64,000 bases of DNA from Dactylorhiza incarnata (taxonomy: Eukaryota; Streptophyta; Magnoliopsida; Asparagales; Orchidaceae): assembly GCA_033032865.1 (NCBI GenBank), contig JAWHQI010000327.1, positions 186,001-250,000 on the forward strand, in the 5' to 3' direction. The notes under the pieces were generated by a model that saw only the letters and a program-made list of their open reading frames with translations, was not told the DNA's origin and did not search any database. Both the position numbers and the translations under genes were made by a program. Below, piece by piece: positions 11,918 to 22,110 of this stretch (position 1 is the stretch's first letter; each line of letters starts with the position of its first letter).

Positions 11918-12216
11918 GCTCCGAAGGAGAGAAGCAGCGAGCTCCGAAGGAGAGAAGCAGCGAGCTCCGAAGGAGAGAAGCAGCGAGCTCCGAAGGAGAG
12001 AAGCAGCGAGCTCCGAAGGAGAGAAGCAGCGAGCTCCGAAGGAGAGAAGCAGCGAGCTCCGAAGGAGAGAAGCAGCGAGCTCCGAAGGAGAGAAGCAGCG
12101 AGCTCCGAAGGAGAGAAGCAGCGAGCTCCGAAGGAGAGAAGCAGCGAGCTCCGAAGGAGAGAAGCAGCGAGCTCCGAAGGAGAGAAGCAGCGAGCTCCGA
12201 AGGAGAGAAGCAGCGA
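11918..12216. repeat. 23-bp minisatellite, 13 copies
   Basis: A 23-bp unit (gctccgaaggagagaagcagcga) repeats 13 times with almost no variation. Because 23 is not a multiple of 3 and no frame of the unit holds a stop on either strand, open frames of 128-168 codons appear on both strands with a 23-residue super-repeat. These frames should not be read as genes. The array sits exactly between the truncated copia Gag and the FAR1-like fragment. Confidence 0.95.
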
Positions 12217-12218
12217 GC

Positions 12219-12600
12219 ATCCAAATATGTGTTTAAAAGATTCACTCTAAACGCTAAGCAGATTCCATCCAAATGAGTTTAAAAGATTCACTCTAAACGC
12301 TAAGAAGGGTATCTACCTACCCAATACACCTATCATGGACGAATTTGATTCCAATTTGGTTTTTAGAAACCACGCGATTTAGTTATGACTTAGCTCGCCG
12401 AATTGAGAGCTACAAAATTGCAAAGGAACATGTTCAAAGTGTCGTGAATGATTTGGCAAAGAAAATTGATGAGATGGTAGACTGCGATGAGAAGTAAAAG
12501 AAAGAATTCCTCGACGAGAAGGACAAAAATAAAACAGTGGTTGGGAATCCGCCGGCGAAGAGGCCGAACGGCGTTTCGAACGCTCATTTGAGGGACCATT
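12219..12600 (+). pseudogene. FAR1-like MULE transposase C-terminal fragment (left copy)
   Basis: Plus-strand sequence matching, in inverted orientation, the C-terminal part of the FAR1-like frame at 18,575-18,840: 'KRFTLNAKK', 'YLPNTP', 'EFDSNLVFRNH' are all recognisable. A 40-base piece (aaagattcactctaaacgctaag and flank) is duplicated in tandem at 12,219-12,303. Several stops make it non-functional. It is one outer end of the 12-19 kb inverted structure. Confidence 0.65.
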
Positions 12601-13040
12601 GGGAGAGAGGGAGCAAAAAACTACGTAATGTTGTCGTTATGTTTTTCTACTCAACTTCTACAAAAAAAAATCTATGATCAATCTGGATATTTATTTATTT
12701 TAATTATAATTTCTCTATATTATACATGAAAAATAGTTGATGCTAAGAAAAAAGCGGTTATGGTAGACGATGGTTCACCAAAAGCAAAGGAGTTTAACTT
12801 CCTCAGTAGTTCAACTAATGAGCATCAGTCGTCTCCACCGGCCACTCCTACTTATTTCGATTTAAATGATGATTTTTTTAATTTGTCATTTAATTTTCCT
12901 AGCATTCCTGATGTATTCAAACTGTAAGTTAATATTGTCCAACTCTATCAAATATAAACAACAAGATGTCAGATTGCTCTATTTGCTGACATTTACTATA
13001 CAACATTATGTTATTGAAACTATCAACTGTTTAGGTTGAT
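12601..13040. other. Non-coding part of the MULE region, inverted copy at 18.3 kb
   Basis: No gene. 12,608-12,790 is similar in inverted orientation to 18,330-18,500 (shared words: atgtttttctac, gttgatgctaagaaaaaagc, tagacgatggttcacc). Confidence 0.5.
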
Positions 13041-13060
13041 GACATCTTCAAATAACAAAT

Positions 13061-13790
13061 GACATTTAAGTCTTACTTTAATGATGTCTTCAAATAACAA
13101 ATGACATCTTCAAATAACAAATGACATCTTCAAATAACAAATGGCATCTTCAAATAACAAATGGCATCTTCAAATAACAAATGGCATCTTCAAATAACAA
13201 ATGGCATCTTCAAAAAACAAATGACATCTTCAAAAAACAAATGGCATCTTCAAAAAACAAATGGCATCTTCAAATAACAAATGGCATCTTCAAATAACAA
13301 ATGGCATCTTCAAATAACAAATGACATCTTCAAATAACAAATGACATCTTCAAATAACAAATGACATCTTCAACTAACAAATGACATCTTCAACTAACAA
13401 ATGACATCTTCAACTAACAAATGACATCTTCAAGTAACAAATGACATCTTCAAGTAACAAATGACATCTTCAAGTAACAAATGACATCTTCAACTAACAA
13501 ATGACATCTTCAACTAACAAATGACATCTTCAACTAACAAATGACAACTTCAACTAACAAATGACACCTTCAACTAACAAATGACACCTTCAACTAACAA
13601 ATGACACCTTCAACTAACAAATGACACCTTCAAATAACAAATGACACCTTCAAATAACAAATGACACCTTCAAATAACAAATGACACCTTCAAATAACAA
13701 ATGACACCTTCAAATAACAAATGACACCTTCAAATAACAAATGACACCTTCAAATAACAAATGACATCTTCAAATAACAAATGACATTTA
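13061..13790. repeat. 20-bp minisatellite, ~36 copies
   Basis: Head-to-tail copies of atgacatcttcaaataacaa at an exact 20-base period. Variants form blocks (atggcatc, caactaac, caagtaac, atgacacc), indicating block-wise expansion. The corresponding place in the inverted right-hand copy (around 18.3 kb) has no such array, so expansion followed the duplication. Confidence 0.95.
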
Positions 13791-14029
13791 AGTCTGCACG
13801 AGAACAAATGGTACTTCAGATTACGAAATGTTCGAAGAAATAATGCTATAAAATGTACGAAAAATGTCTCCCGCTATTTCGACATGGAATCTCGGTATTT
13901 CCACCCGCCAGTTCTTATAATCCTCCCAGAAATCACTTTAATTGATAGCACAACGTCCATGTATTAGATGGCAAACACTCTGCAATCATGACCATTTGTC
14001 TAAGCAGGCCTGAAACTTCATTTATTGGC

Positions 14030-14460
14030 CTGCTCACAATGTCTGCTGGCAAGGCTTTGTTGGCGTCGCCATGTAAGATCTATTCAGGTTTGCACTTCCA
14101 GGAAGGGTTGCACGATGGCGGCTGCTCGAGAGCGAATCGTAAAACTCCTAGTGATTCTCCTTGGTGTAGCGCACCAACAAAGCCCAATGATTTTCCAAGT
14201 GACACGACATCAGTATTACATCGGAGGAGTTCACATTGGATGGTGTTATATAGCTCAACAGGCTTTTGCAATTTCGAGCATTACTCATCTTAAAGTACTG
14301 CATGTTTAAGTAGGTGAATTCCAACGCAAACAAATTGACTAAGATGAAAATGTGTGGACAAGTACGTACTGCATGATCCGGAGAAACATACTGAAAACTC
14401 TTTGGTCCTTTCGACGATCTCTTCTTCTTTGCGCTAGGGACAACCGCGTACGCATTCAAA
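14030..14460 (-). pseudogene. Ulp1-type (C48) protease fragment
   Basis: The minus strand shows 'VILMSCHLENHWALLVRYTKE' followed in an adjacent frame by 'EFYDSLSSS', matching the His-Trp and Asp regions of the plant Ulp1-like peptidase domain that MULE elements often carry. The catalytic Cys region is not seen and the frame is broken, so no activity is expected. Ulp1 proteins cleave SUMO conjugates; the role within MULEs is unknown. Together with the FAR1 pieces and the DUF1985-like domains it marks this region as Ulp1-bearing MULE debris. Confidence 0.55.
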
Positions 14461-14759
14461 TGCGTGTCCCTTAACCATCCTTCTCCAAAGAGGTCGTCTA
14501 CCCCAACTCTTGTTAATGCTATGTTTCTACTCTTGAAGATTGTCCGGCCTCTGGAAAAAAATTACTCCATCAGTCCACAAGGGAATCCGGTGAGAACGAA
14601 ATCTATGACCTTGCTTTCATCCAAAGGAGGGGTACCCAATAGCTTCTTCTTTCGATAAACCATCTCCTTCACATTCCTAAGTAAGCCGCGTTGCTTGACG
14701 GCATTCTCGACTCCTAATTCTTTTGTTGTGCTGATGATTAAAACTTGTTGTGAGGTGAC
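14461..14759. other. MULE region non-coding; repeat of 18.2 kb segment
   Basis: 14,605-14,690 (ttgctttcatccaaaggagg, agcttcttctttcgat, ctccttcacattcct) recurs in the same orientation at 18,228-18,305, although the surrounding arms are inverted. This implies a local inversion in one arm. No gene. Confidence 0.55.
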
Positions 14760-15311
14760 CTATGTTGCACCGACACTTCAAAATGCCTAGCGTGTCGGTG
14801 TCGGACTCTCCGACACTTCATAACACTATAAAGGCCACTATATGTGATGTTTTATTCTTAAAATTTAGGTACTATAGTGAACAATGACTCAATGAAGATT
14901 TTTCTAGAATTTCTTCATACAAGGATAGTGTAATCATTCAAGAAACCAAAAAATGCTTTAGGAAGTACATTCCTAACATTGAGTATCGCACCCAGGTGAT
15001 TTTAGAGTACGCAAATTTTGCTTATATAAATGGAGAATTTAGAGAATTTGATTCAGTTCACAGTCGATTTTCGATGGATCCTAAGGCTTGGTGGGTTATT
15101 CATGGTGCAAGTGCACTCATGGTACAATGTTTTAGCCATAAAGCTTCTTGCACAACCATCTTCTTCATCATGTGCCGAGAGGAATTGGAGTGTATACTCC
15201 TTCATAATTATAAAAAATAAATATTTAATATACGTGTCCCAACGTGTCAGAATATGGTATTTTTTTAGAATTGACGAGTCGCGTGTCGTGTCGCGTGTCA
15301 GTGCAACATAG
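14760..15311. mobile_element. hAT-type MITE, 552 bp, with 8-bp target duplication
   Basis: Terminal inverted repeats CTATGTTGCACCGACAC (left) and CTATGTTGCACTGACAC (right, reversed) differ at one base. It is flanked by a perfect 8-bp duplication GAGGTGAC (14,752-14,759 and 15,312-15,319). The inverted sister arm at 18,070-18,110 has the uninterrupted sequence (ttgttgtgaggtgacttgtgtg on the minus strand), proving the insertion site and its boundaries. Eight-base duplications and this end type fit the hAT superfamily. The inside has no transposase; short frames at 14,996-15,220 are not gene-like. Confidence 0.92.
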
Positions 15312-15326
15312 GAGGTGACATGTGTG

Positions 15327-15362
<36 letters not shown>

Positions 15363-16535
15363 AGTGTCACTTCAGTTGTTGATGTGGGGGTGGTAAATTG
15401 TATGGTTGAAAGAATGTTGCATGGGGTTAGGAAGGTGGGGGTGATGGTGTGCGGGGGTGGGATTGTAATCCACTTGCGTACTGGGCTTGCAAACTTTTGA
15501 ACAATGACTCACAAATTTTTTTTAGGGATAACTACATCTTTAATAAATGCCCATAATTAGGCTTCCATACCTCTCCAACCTTCATCTGTTTGGAGAACTT
15601 CCCCCTCCTTCACTCTTATCTTATCTTTCCCCTCTATTTTCATCTTCTCCATCTTTTCCTAACCTTTCTTAATAATTTCTTTTTTCCTCAACTGCGTTTG
15701 TTCTTTCCTATCCTCGTACTTAAATTTCTCACTCGCCTCCTCCGTAGACCTTTTTTCTTCTTTTTTCCGTTTTCCCTTACTCTCTTTTTAACTACCTCAA
15801 AGTCAGACTCGCCATCCTCATCTCCGGAGTGACTTCTCATCTTCAACAGTATTTTCAACTTTGGTTCTTACCTACAAAACAAAACACAACCTATATTAGA
15901 TTTGGGAAAACAAAACAATTGTCATAATGAGTAGACAAATTGAAGCAACTTGTTCATCCTTCCTTAGCTGGCTCCATAGTTCGAAGCAGAACTTCGCACT
16001 GTAACACATTTTTGGAGACCAGTGACATATTCGGGGTCTTGCTAAGTCATCAACCACCGTATGCACATTGGTGTGCTCGTACAGCCACACCTACAAGTAC
16101 ACGTGATAGTAAGAGCAATTGAATGCAGAAAAAACTGAAATATATAAGTGCATCTCTTACCAATAAGAACGTAGGAGCATCCTTCCTAGTAACCCAAATT
16201 GGTTCATATTTCTCAAATGGCACCGACTCGGCTTAAATCGTCGAACTATGAATGTAAGAATTTGTGGATGTCTTTCCCAATTGTACTCTATAAATACTGC
16301 AAGACCTTTGACGTTGTTGAAACAAGTTGAAATCTTCAATCCCATCAATGAGAAAGAAAAACAACCAACAAATACTTAACTAACGTATTGACTCTCCTAA
16401 GCTCCAACGTTGGGGACCACTCCTCATCAACAAGCCTATGTAGTTCTTCAATTAGGTCCTTATGAGTAAGGTCCACAAACGGACATCTAAGAAAATCAAA
16501 TTCAAGGCCGCTATTAGGGAGCCCCGGAATTAGTC
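15312..16535 (-). repeat. Left arm of large palindrome 1
   Basis: Inverted copy of 16,858-18,100, joined further left to 14,690-14,751 across the MITE. Shared segments include the G-run flank, the K/E-rich tract and the DUF1985-like domain. The arms meet around a spacer of about 320 bases (16,536-16,857). Divergence is clearly visible by eye, so this is an old duplication. Confidence 0.88.
15329..15360. repeat. Poly-G run, 32 bases
   Basis: Uninterrupted G run in the left arm; the matching place in the inverted right arm (about 18,053-18,062) has only about 10 C. Length may be an assembly estimate. Confidence 0.9.
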
Positions 16536-16542
16536 TATACAA
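15540..16542 (-). pseudogene. DUF1985-like MULE/Ulp1-family N-terminal domain, left copy
   Basis: Minus-strand pieces 'LEFDFLRCPFVDLTHKDLIE' (from 16,540), 'CFNNVKGLAVFIEYNW' and 'YEHTNVHTVVDDLARPRICHW' in successive frames, then a K/E-rich tail region at 15,540-15,870. This order resembles the conserved N-terminal (DUF1985-type) part of plant Ulp1-family MULE proteins, where a Y/W-E-H/A segment is followed by 'PRxCxW'. Frameshifts and stops disable it. Assignment rests on pattern, not on alignment. Confidence 0.5.
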
Positions 16543-16857
16543 TTTATTTTTTACAGTCGTGGAAACTGTGATTTATTGTTTTTGTTAATAAAGGTGGCTT
16601 CTTTTTTCTCAGATGCCAGGGAGTCAATATTTGAGCAGCAGATGTGCAATGTCCACCTTCAAAGTGAAAGCCCGGCCTATGTTGGATGTCCTGTCTGAGG
16701 GGTCGACTTCAGAATGCTAGAGTGTTGTCATTACTTGGCATACCCAACCTCCCGCAAAATATACTTATCCTCTATGTTCTTGTGAGGTTTTATAATAGGG
16801 GAAAAAGCATTCTTAATAGGTAAGTACTATTTGAAATTGACGCTGAATGAGATAACA
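16536..16857. other. Central spacer of palindrome 1
   Basis: About 320 unique bases between the arms; no gene, no internal repeat seen. Confidence 0.6.
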
Positions 16858-17860
16858 TTGATTCTGTGGCTCACTAACAACAACCTTGAATTTGATTTTC
16901 TTAGACGTCCGTTTGTAGACCTCACTCATAAGGACCTAATTGAAGAACTACGTAGGCTTGCTGATGAGGAGTGGTCCCCAACGTTGGAGCTTAGGAGAGT
17001 AAATATGTTAATTAAGTATTTGTTGGTTGTTTTTCTTTTCCCATTGAAGGGATTGAAAATTCTAGCCTGTCTCAACAATGTCAAAGGTCTTGCAACATTT
17101 ATAGAGTACAACTTGTCAAAGGCCATTCATAAATTCTTACATTCACAGTTCGACGATTTAAGCCGAGTCAGTGTCAGTCGAGAAATAAGAACTAATTTGG
17201 GTTACTTGGAAAAATGCTCTATGTTCTTATTGGTAAGAGAAGCACCTATATATTTCAATTTTTACTACACTCAATTGCTCTTACTATCATGTGTACTTGT
17301 AGGTGTGTCTGTACGAGCACACCAATGTGCAGACGGTGGTTGATGACTTAGCAAGCCCCCGAATATGTCATTGGTCTTTAAAAATGAGTTACAACGCGAA
17401 GTTCTGCTTCGAACTACGGAGCCAACTAAGGAAAGATGAACAAGTTGCTTCAATTTGTCCATTCATTACGACAAATCAATTGTTTTGTTTTCCCAAATCT
17501 AATATATGTTGTGTTTTGTTTTGTAGGTAAGAACTAAATTTGAAAATATTATTAAAGATGAGAAGTCACTCCTCGGAGACGAGGAAGACGAGTTTAACTT
17601 TGAGGCAGTCAAGAAGGAGAGTAAGGGAAAATGAAAAAAAGAAAAAAGTCTATGGAGGAGGCGAGCGAGAAATTTAAGTACGAGGACAAGAAAGAAAAGA
17701 AACAGTTAAGGAAAAAAGATAAGAAATTATTGAGAGGGGTTAGGAAGGAGGTGGAGAAGATGAAAAAAGAGGGGAAAGATAAGTTAGGAGTGAAGGAGGA
17801 GGAAGTTCTCCAATCAGATGAAGGCTGGGAAGGTATGGAAGCCCGACCGTGGGCATAGTA
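16831..17860 (+). pseudogene. DUF1985-like MULE/Ulp1-family N-terminal domain, right copy
   Basis: The better preserved copy: open from 16,831 to 17,233, then an intron-like gap (GTAAGAG at 17,232 to TTGTAG at 17,302), then 'VCLYEHTNVQTVVDDLASPR' to 17,480, a second gap ending TTTGTAG at 17,526, and a K/E-rich coil (17,527-17,860; 'KKEKKQLRKKDKKLLRGVR'). Splice-like borders suggest that the parent was a spliced gene. A stop in the third segment (17,631) breaks it. Function unknown; the domain is seen in Ulp1-carrying MULEs. Confidence 0.5.
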
Positions 17861-18100
17861 GAGATGAAGTTAGTAGGGAGGTTGCCTCCCTTAAAAAATT
17901 TCGAGTCATGGTTCAAAAGTTTGCAAGCCCGACACATAAGTGGATCACAATCCCGCCCTCGCACACCATCACCCTCACCGTCCTCACCACATGCAACATT
18001 CTTTCCGGTCACACAATTTACCATCTCCACATCGACGACCGAAGTGACACTTGTCCCCCCCCCCACATACACACAAGTCACCTCACAACAAGTTTTAACC
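16858..18100 (+). repeat. Right arm of large palindrome 1
   Basis: Inverted partner of 15,312-16,535, lacking the MITE and thus the closer copy of the ancestral state. Outer ends continue as broken similarity between 12.2-12.8 kb and 18.3-18.8 kb, so the whole 12.2-19.4 kb region is an imperfect head-to-head duplication. Confidence 0.88.
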
Positions 18101-18559
18101 ATTAGCACAGCAAAAAAATCAGGAGTTGAGAGAGTCATCAAGCATAACCATTATGGTAGACGATGGTTCACACAATTTCTAATTACAATTTCTCGATGGT
18201 TTGTCGTGGTAATTGGGTTGCAACTTGACCTTGCTTTCATCCAAAGGAGGGGTACCTAATAGCTTCTTCTTTCGATGAACCTTCTCCTTCACATTCCTAA
18301 TTAAGCTGCGTCAACTACCACAACAAACTCTTTTGCTTTGGGTGAACCATCGTCTATCATAACCGCTTTTTCTTAGCATCAACTATTTTTCTTGTATAAC
18401 ATAGAGAAATTGTAAGAAATTTTCAGACCGAGCATAACAATATTTTTGTACAACTCGAGTAGAAAAACATAATGACAACATTATGTGGTTTTGCTCCCTC
18501 TCTCCCAATGGTCCTTCAAATGGGCATTTGAAACGCCTTTCGGCCTCTTCGCCTCCAGA
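18101..18559. other. MULE region non-coding, locally rearranged
   Basis: No gene. 18,139-18,170 and 18,335-18,365 are small inverted copies of each other (tagacgatggttcac). 18,228-18,305 is a direct copy of 14,605-14,690, and 18,330-18,500 an inverted copy of 12,608-12,790. Confidence 0.55.
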
Positions 18560-19437
18560 TCCCTAACCACTATTTTATTTGTCCTTCTTGTCGAGGAATC
18601 TTTTCTTCTGCTTCGTCAAATCATTCATGATTCTCAGAACATGTTCCATTGCAATTTTGCAGTTCTCAATTCGACGAGCTAAGTCATAACTAAATCGCAT
18701 CAAGTGGTTTCTAAAAACCAAATTGGAATCAAATTCGGCCATGCTAGGTGTATTGGGCAGGTAGATACTCTTCTTAGCATTTAGAGTGAATCTTTTAAGG
18801 ACATATTTGGATGGAATCTGCATTGCATTTCTCAAATTGTATATACTTAAAATATGTTTGCATAATATGCTTTTAGATTCAAAACCTCTGCATGAGGAGT
18901 CCGCATCATTGGTGGTAGAGTTAAAGCTCACAAACCATCTCTGATCATCTTCAGCTCCATCACAGTGCTTTGTGACATATAAAATATGACGGTCATCGTA
19001 TCTCATTTCCTCCATTATACTAAGCACCAACAGCCCCGTCCAAGAAAGCTTTTTCAAAAATGGCAAAAATAAAACCGGGTGTACAACTTTGACACATGCT
19101 TAAGATACAGTTTTTGAACTTTAAGCTTACAGAACCATGCATGCATTTAAAATCTTCGCCATGCTCACCTTTCCGCCACGATGATAACAATTTCTCCAAA
19201 CCAGAGAAACACTTCACAAGTGAACCGGTTGCCTTTGAACAACCATGCAAGTCATTATTGGTTGATTCACTTCTTTGCGTTGACAAAATACCGAGATCCA
19301 ACACATCTTTATTGAAGGCAGTAGACACTTCTTCCTAGTTGTATATAAATCCCCCGACCATCTGTTCTCGTGTAGATTTCCTCTCATTAGCATCGCATTC
19401 CAGTATCTATCAAACTCAAGTATAGAAGATTTTTTCC
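18560..19437 (-). pseudogene. FAR1-like MULE transposase, C-terminal two thirds
   Basis: Minus-strand homology to the FAR1/FHY3-type transposases of Mutator-like elements. 'STAFNKDVLDLGILSTQRSE' (the conserved SQRSES block) lies near 19,320, 'LEKLLSSWRKGEHGEDFKC' follows, then a frame change near 19,020. A SWIM zinc finger comes next ('SSCRGFESKSILCKHILSIY', C-x-C-H pattern) followed by 'IPSKYVLKRFTLNAKK' (18,780-18,890). The N-terminal DDE part is absent: homology stops at 19,437, exactly where palindrome 2 begins. Frameshift plus truncation make it inactive. A second, poorer copy in opposite orientation lies at 12,219-12,600. Confidence 0.82.
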
Positions 19438-20725
19438 CTCAAAGTGGCATGTGCGCTAATCTGGGGGACTTCGGAAGCGATGTTCTGAAGCTCGTGCACT
19501 CTCTTCTGACCATAGAGGGCAGACGTAACAGCAGATGCGTGTGGGTGCACTTAGTCGTCGTCCCTCCAAGAAGGGAGGTATTGGCTTATTTCAGCTTGCT
19601 TACCATTTCTATCCCACCACATCAGTGGGTTCCCGACAGTATCCTCCAAATCACTCCCAAAGCCGACGAAAGGAAAAACCCCTCGATTGGCAGAAGAAGC
19701 AGCGGTTGATACCTTCCTTCTCTTGAAATGACCTGCCACCTCTTGTTCTCGCTCTTGAGCCTCCCTTTTCATCCTTTTCTGGAGCTTCATCTTCTTCGCT
19801 GCAGACATATCGATGACAGGGGGCTCAAAAGGTTTATGAGCGGGAACAAAAAGAATCACTGCCAGAAAAAAGTATGAATTAGTAAGAAGGTTAGAGTAAG
19901 GCGAATACGGTATGTACAGCCGCGTCTTTACCTTGGCTAACATCAATATCCACGACTTCTTGGTAATCGCAACACATAATGTTGAACATCCAAACAACAA
20001 CCTTACAAGAACTTAACGATCTCCTTCTCGACATCAACTATCTTAATTTCCATGTACTCTCTTTCGGCCCTCGGCTGGGGAACTGTAAAGAGACTGTTGA
20101 AGTCTCCTAGGAAGAACGCAAACCTGTCACTCCAAAAATGGACTTTGTTCACGAGATTAAGTACTCGCAATCTAGTTGAGCCAAAATAAACCAAGCTTTC
20201 TTTCTTAGAACGTATATGGAAGAGGCTGCAGGAAACATACAGCGAGAAGCGAACCCTCTCAACCCGCAAGTATACGATGGAGGAAATCAAGACAAAAATC
20301 TAGGCAGAAGGGTTCTTTGTGGGCACGACCCCATAATGGTTCAGGATTTCCACCATTTCTGGAAAAAGGGGAAAGCCCCATCCATAATCAAAGTAATCAC
20401 ACAAAACCGCGAGTTCTCCAACGACAATATTATTAATCCGCTCCTCTCCTTGGGGAAGTCGCGCAACATATTCAGAATGGATAGCGTGGCGACAAAAAGT
20501 TCAAAAACTCTAAAATAGTTGTCTTGGAAGCTTTAGGAGCGCTCTTTAGAAAATAAATCGCAGTGGTGGCTTGGGCAGACGACATGGAGATAGCTCGCCG
20601 AAATTCACGTCTTTCTTGACACTAGATAATGTGAGTACCCTGCGCAATTCTAGGCTCAAAATAAAAAGTCAGACCCCGTTTGGTTAAAATGATAGGTCAA
20701 GGTTTACTAGTTATATAAGTTAAAA
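19438..20725 (-). repeat. Left arm of large palindrome 2
   Basis: Inverted copy of 22,103-23,371. Both arms contain the same gene fragment and end abruptly: inner ends at ccgtttggttaaaatgatag (20,690-20,720) against its complement near 22,110-22,135, outer ends at ctcaaagtg (19,438) against cactttgag (23,363-23,371). Arms differ by many substitutions and small gaps. Confidence 0.9.
19551..20600 (-). pseudogene. PF04195-like plant transposon protein, left copy
   Basis: Minus-strand frames give 'RLPQGEERIN', 'GWGFPLFPEMVEILNHYGV' then 'SIVYLRVERVRFSLYVSCSL' and 'YFGSTRL', followed after an intron-like gap by a lysine/arginine-rich segment ('AAKKMKLQKRMKREAQERE') and 'ISQYLPSWRDDD'. The order 'F-P-V-L-xx-G' then 'F-x-x-L' then 'YFGS' fits the 'putative plant transposon' domain (PF04195 type) found in many plant repeats. 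Stops and frame changes are present. Biochemical role is unknown for the family. Confidence 0.55.
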
Positions 20726-21560
20726 GCTTGCATTATTCATAGGGAACCTGCCGCGGAGGCTATTTCAAGAGGAAATACAGCTAGAAAGGACACAAGCAAT
20801 TGAGGTGACGGTAAAGATGGACACGATTGAGAAGGCGCGGTCCGTCGAGACCATTAATCGGGAAAAAAGGCCGGTTCCTTTTCCTAAGCGACAATCAAAA
20901 CTTATCCCTCTTATCAAGGGTTTTGAGCCAGGAGAGATATCCATAAGTAATGAAGAGTTGCGATGACATTATTTACAGAAGGAGGCAGAGCAAAGGCTGG
21001 CACTCATTGCTACTGACCCTGAACGAAAAAAGCAACCAATTTTTTCCCAGATCCTGGCTACGGCGATTACTCAAGTGGTGAGTGAGACGTGTCTGCAGTC
21101 CCTGGGAGTCCCCGCGAATACTGAAGGTATAGCTTTAAGGGTTTGGATCTATCTTTGTGAAACTAACTATTTCGTTTTGTTGTCTTGCAGTGATTAACTC
21201 GGTTGGATAAGCACCTTGGGAGGGATTACTAGAAGGCCTGAAGAGATGGCAAGAGAGATTTCGAAAGGATATCGAAAAGCTATCGAACAAATTTCATTAT
21301 CTAGAAAAAGATGACAAGTATTGTAAGGAACAAGTTTCATCATTATCCGAGGAAATTTTTATGTTAAAGCGACATCAAGCATCCTCTTTCACGCCGGCTG
21401 ATTGCTTGGCTCGTCTCCAGCAGAGGTCGAATGAGGTTGGTCCGAGCTCGCGTGACTTTCGGTTTGATAGAAATTGGCAGGCTTCATTCAGTGGTCGCGC
21501 AAGTCAATTTCCACCTAGCTCATATCCAAGTCGACATTTCCTATCTTACTGAGGGAAGCG
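20726..21560 (+). pseudogene. Unrecognised two-exon gene fragment in the palindrome loop
   Basis: Plus-strand protein-like sequence: a first segment (20,740-21,130) with 'KRPVPFPKRQSKLIPLIKGF' and a helical K/E/Q-rich part, one in-frame TGA at 20,964, then an intron-like interval ending TTGTCTTGCAG at 21,190. The second segment (21,191-21,552) is coiled-coil-like ('RWQERFRKDIEKLSNKFHYL') with a serine-rich tail ending TGA. I do not recognise it. It lies only in the loop, not in either arm. It may be a captured host gene piece or the partner frame of the PF04195-like element. Confidence 0.35.
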
Positions 21561-22002
21561 CGCATCAGGGGACCAATCGCGAACACTAAAAAAAATTCAA
21601 AGCTTTGTAATAATAACTTTATTGTATGCTTGAGTTTGTATTGTAATGCTTACCGCGGATACGCTTGGACGTCTTTCTATTTCCGAGGAATCTGAGCCTA
21701 ATAATATTTGTTCGGTCATTACTCTGTTAGAAAAAACTAATGTTTTTGAATATCATATAGTGAATCTATGGCTAGTTATTTGGATTTTAGAGTGTTCGGG
21801 GTCGTTCTAACATATAGACATACGTGTGAATCCCTAGATGTGAGTTCAACATACCGCGTTTATCCCCGTATTCAGGTTAAAGAATAAGAATGTGATGTGT
21901 AGTCGCGAGTATTATCTCGATTCTACGACAGTGTACTATGCAAGTTATTAAAAAAGGTTGGTGCAAAGTGCAAACACTATTTTGAAACGCAGAATATCGC
22001 CT
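21561..22002. other. No gene seen
   Basis: AT-rich stretch between the loop gene fragment and the short repeat at 22,003; no homology recognised. Confidence 0.4.
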
Positions 22003-22110
22003 CTTTCTTCTCTCTGTTGCTACGCCTCTGTGCCATTCTTCTCTCTCTGTTGCTACGCCTCCGCCTCCGTGACATTCTTCTCTCTCTGTTGCTACGCCTC
22101 CGTGCCATTC
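22003..22110. repeat. ~36-bp tandem repeat, 3 copies
   Basis: Three degenerate copies of a unit with tctctctgttgctacgcctc, next to the inner end of palindrome 2. Confidence 0.8.

Noticed and set aside
13061..13790. CRISPR-like array of 20-bp repeats
   Set aside because: No spacers; minisatellite.
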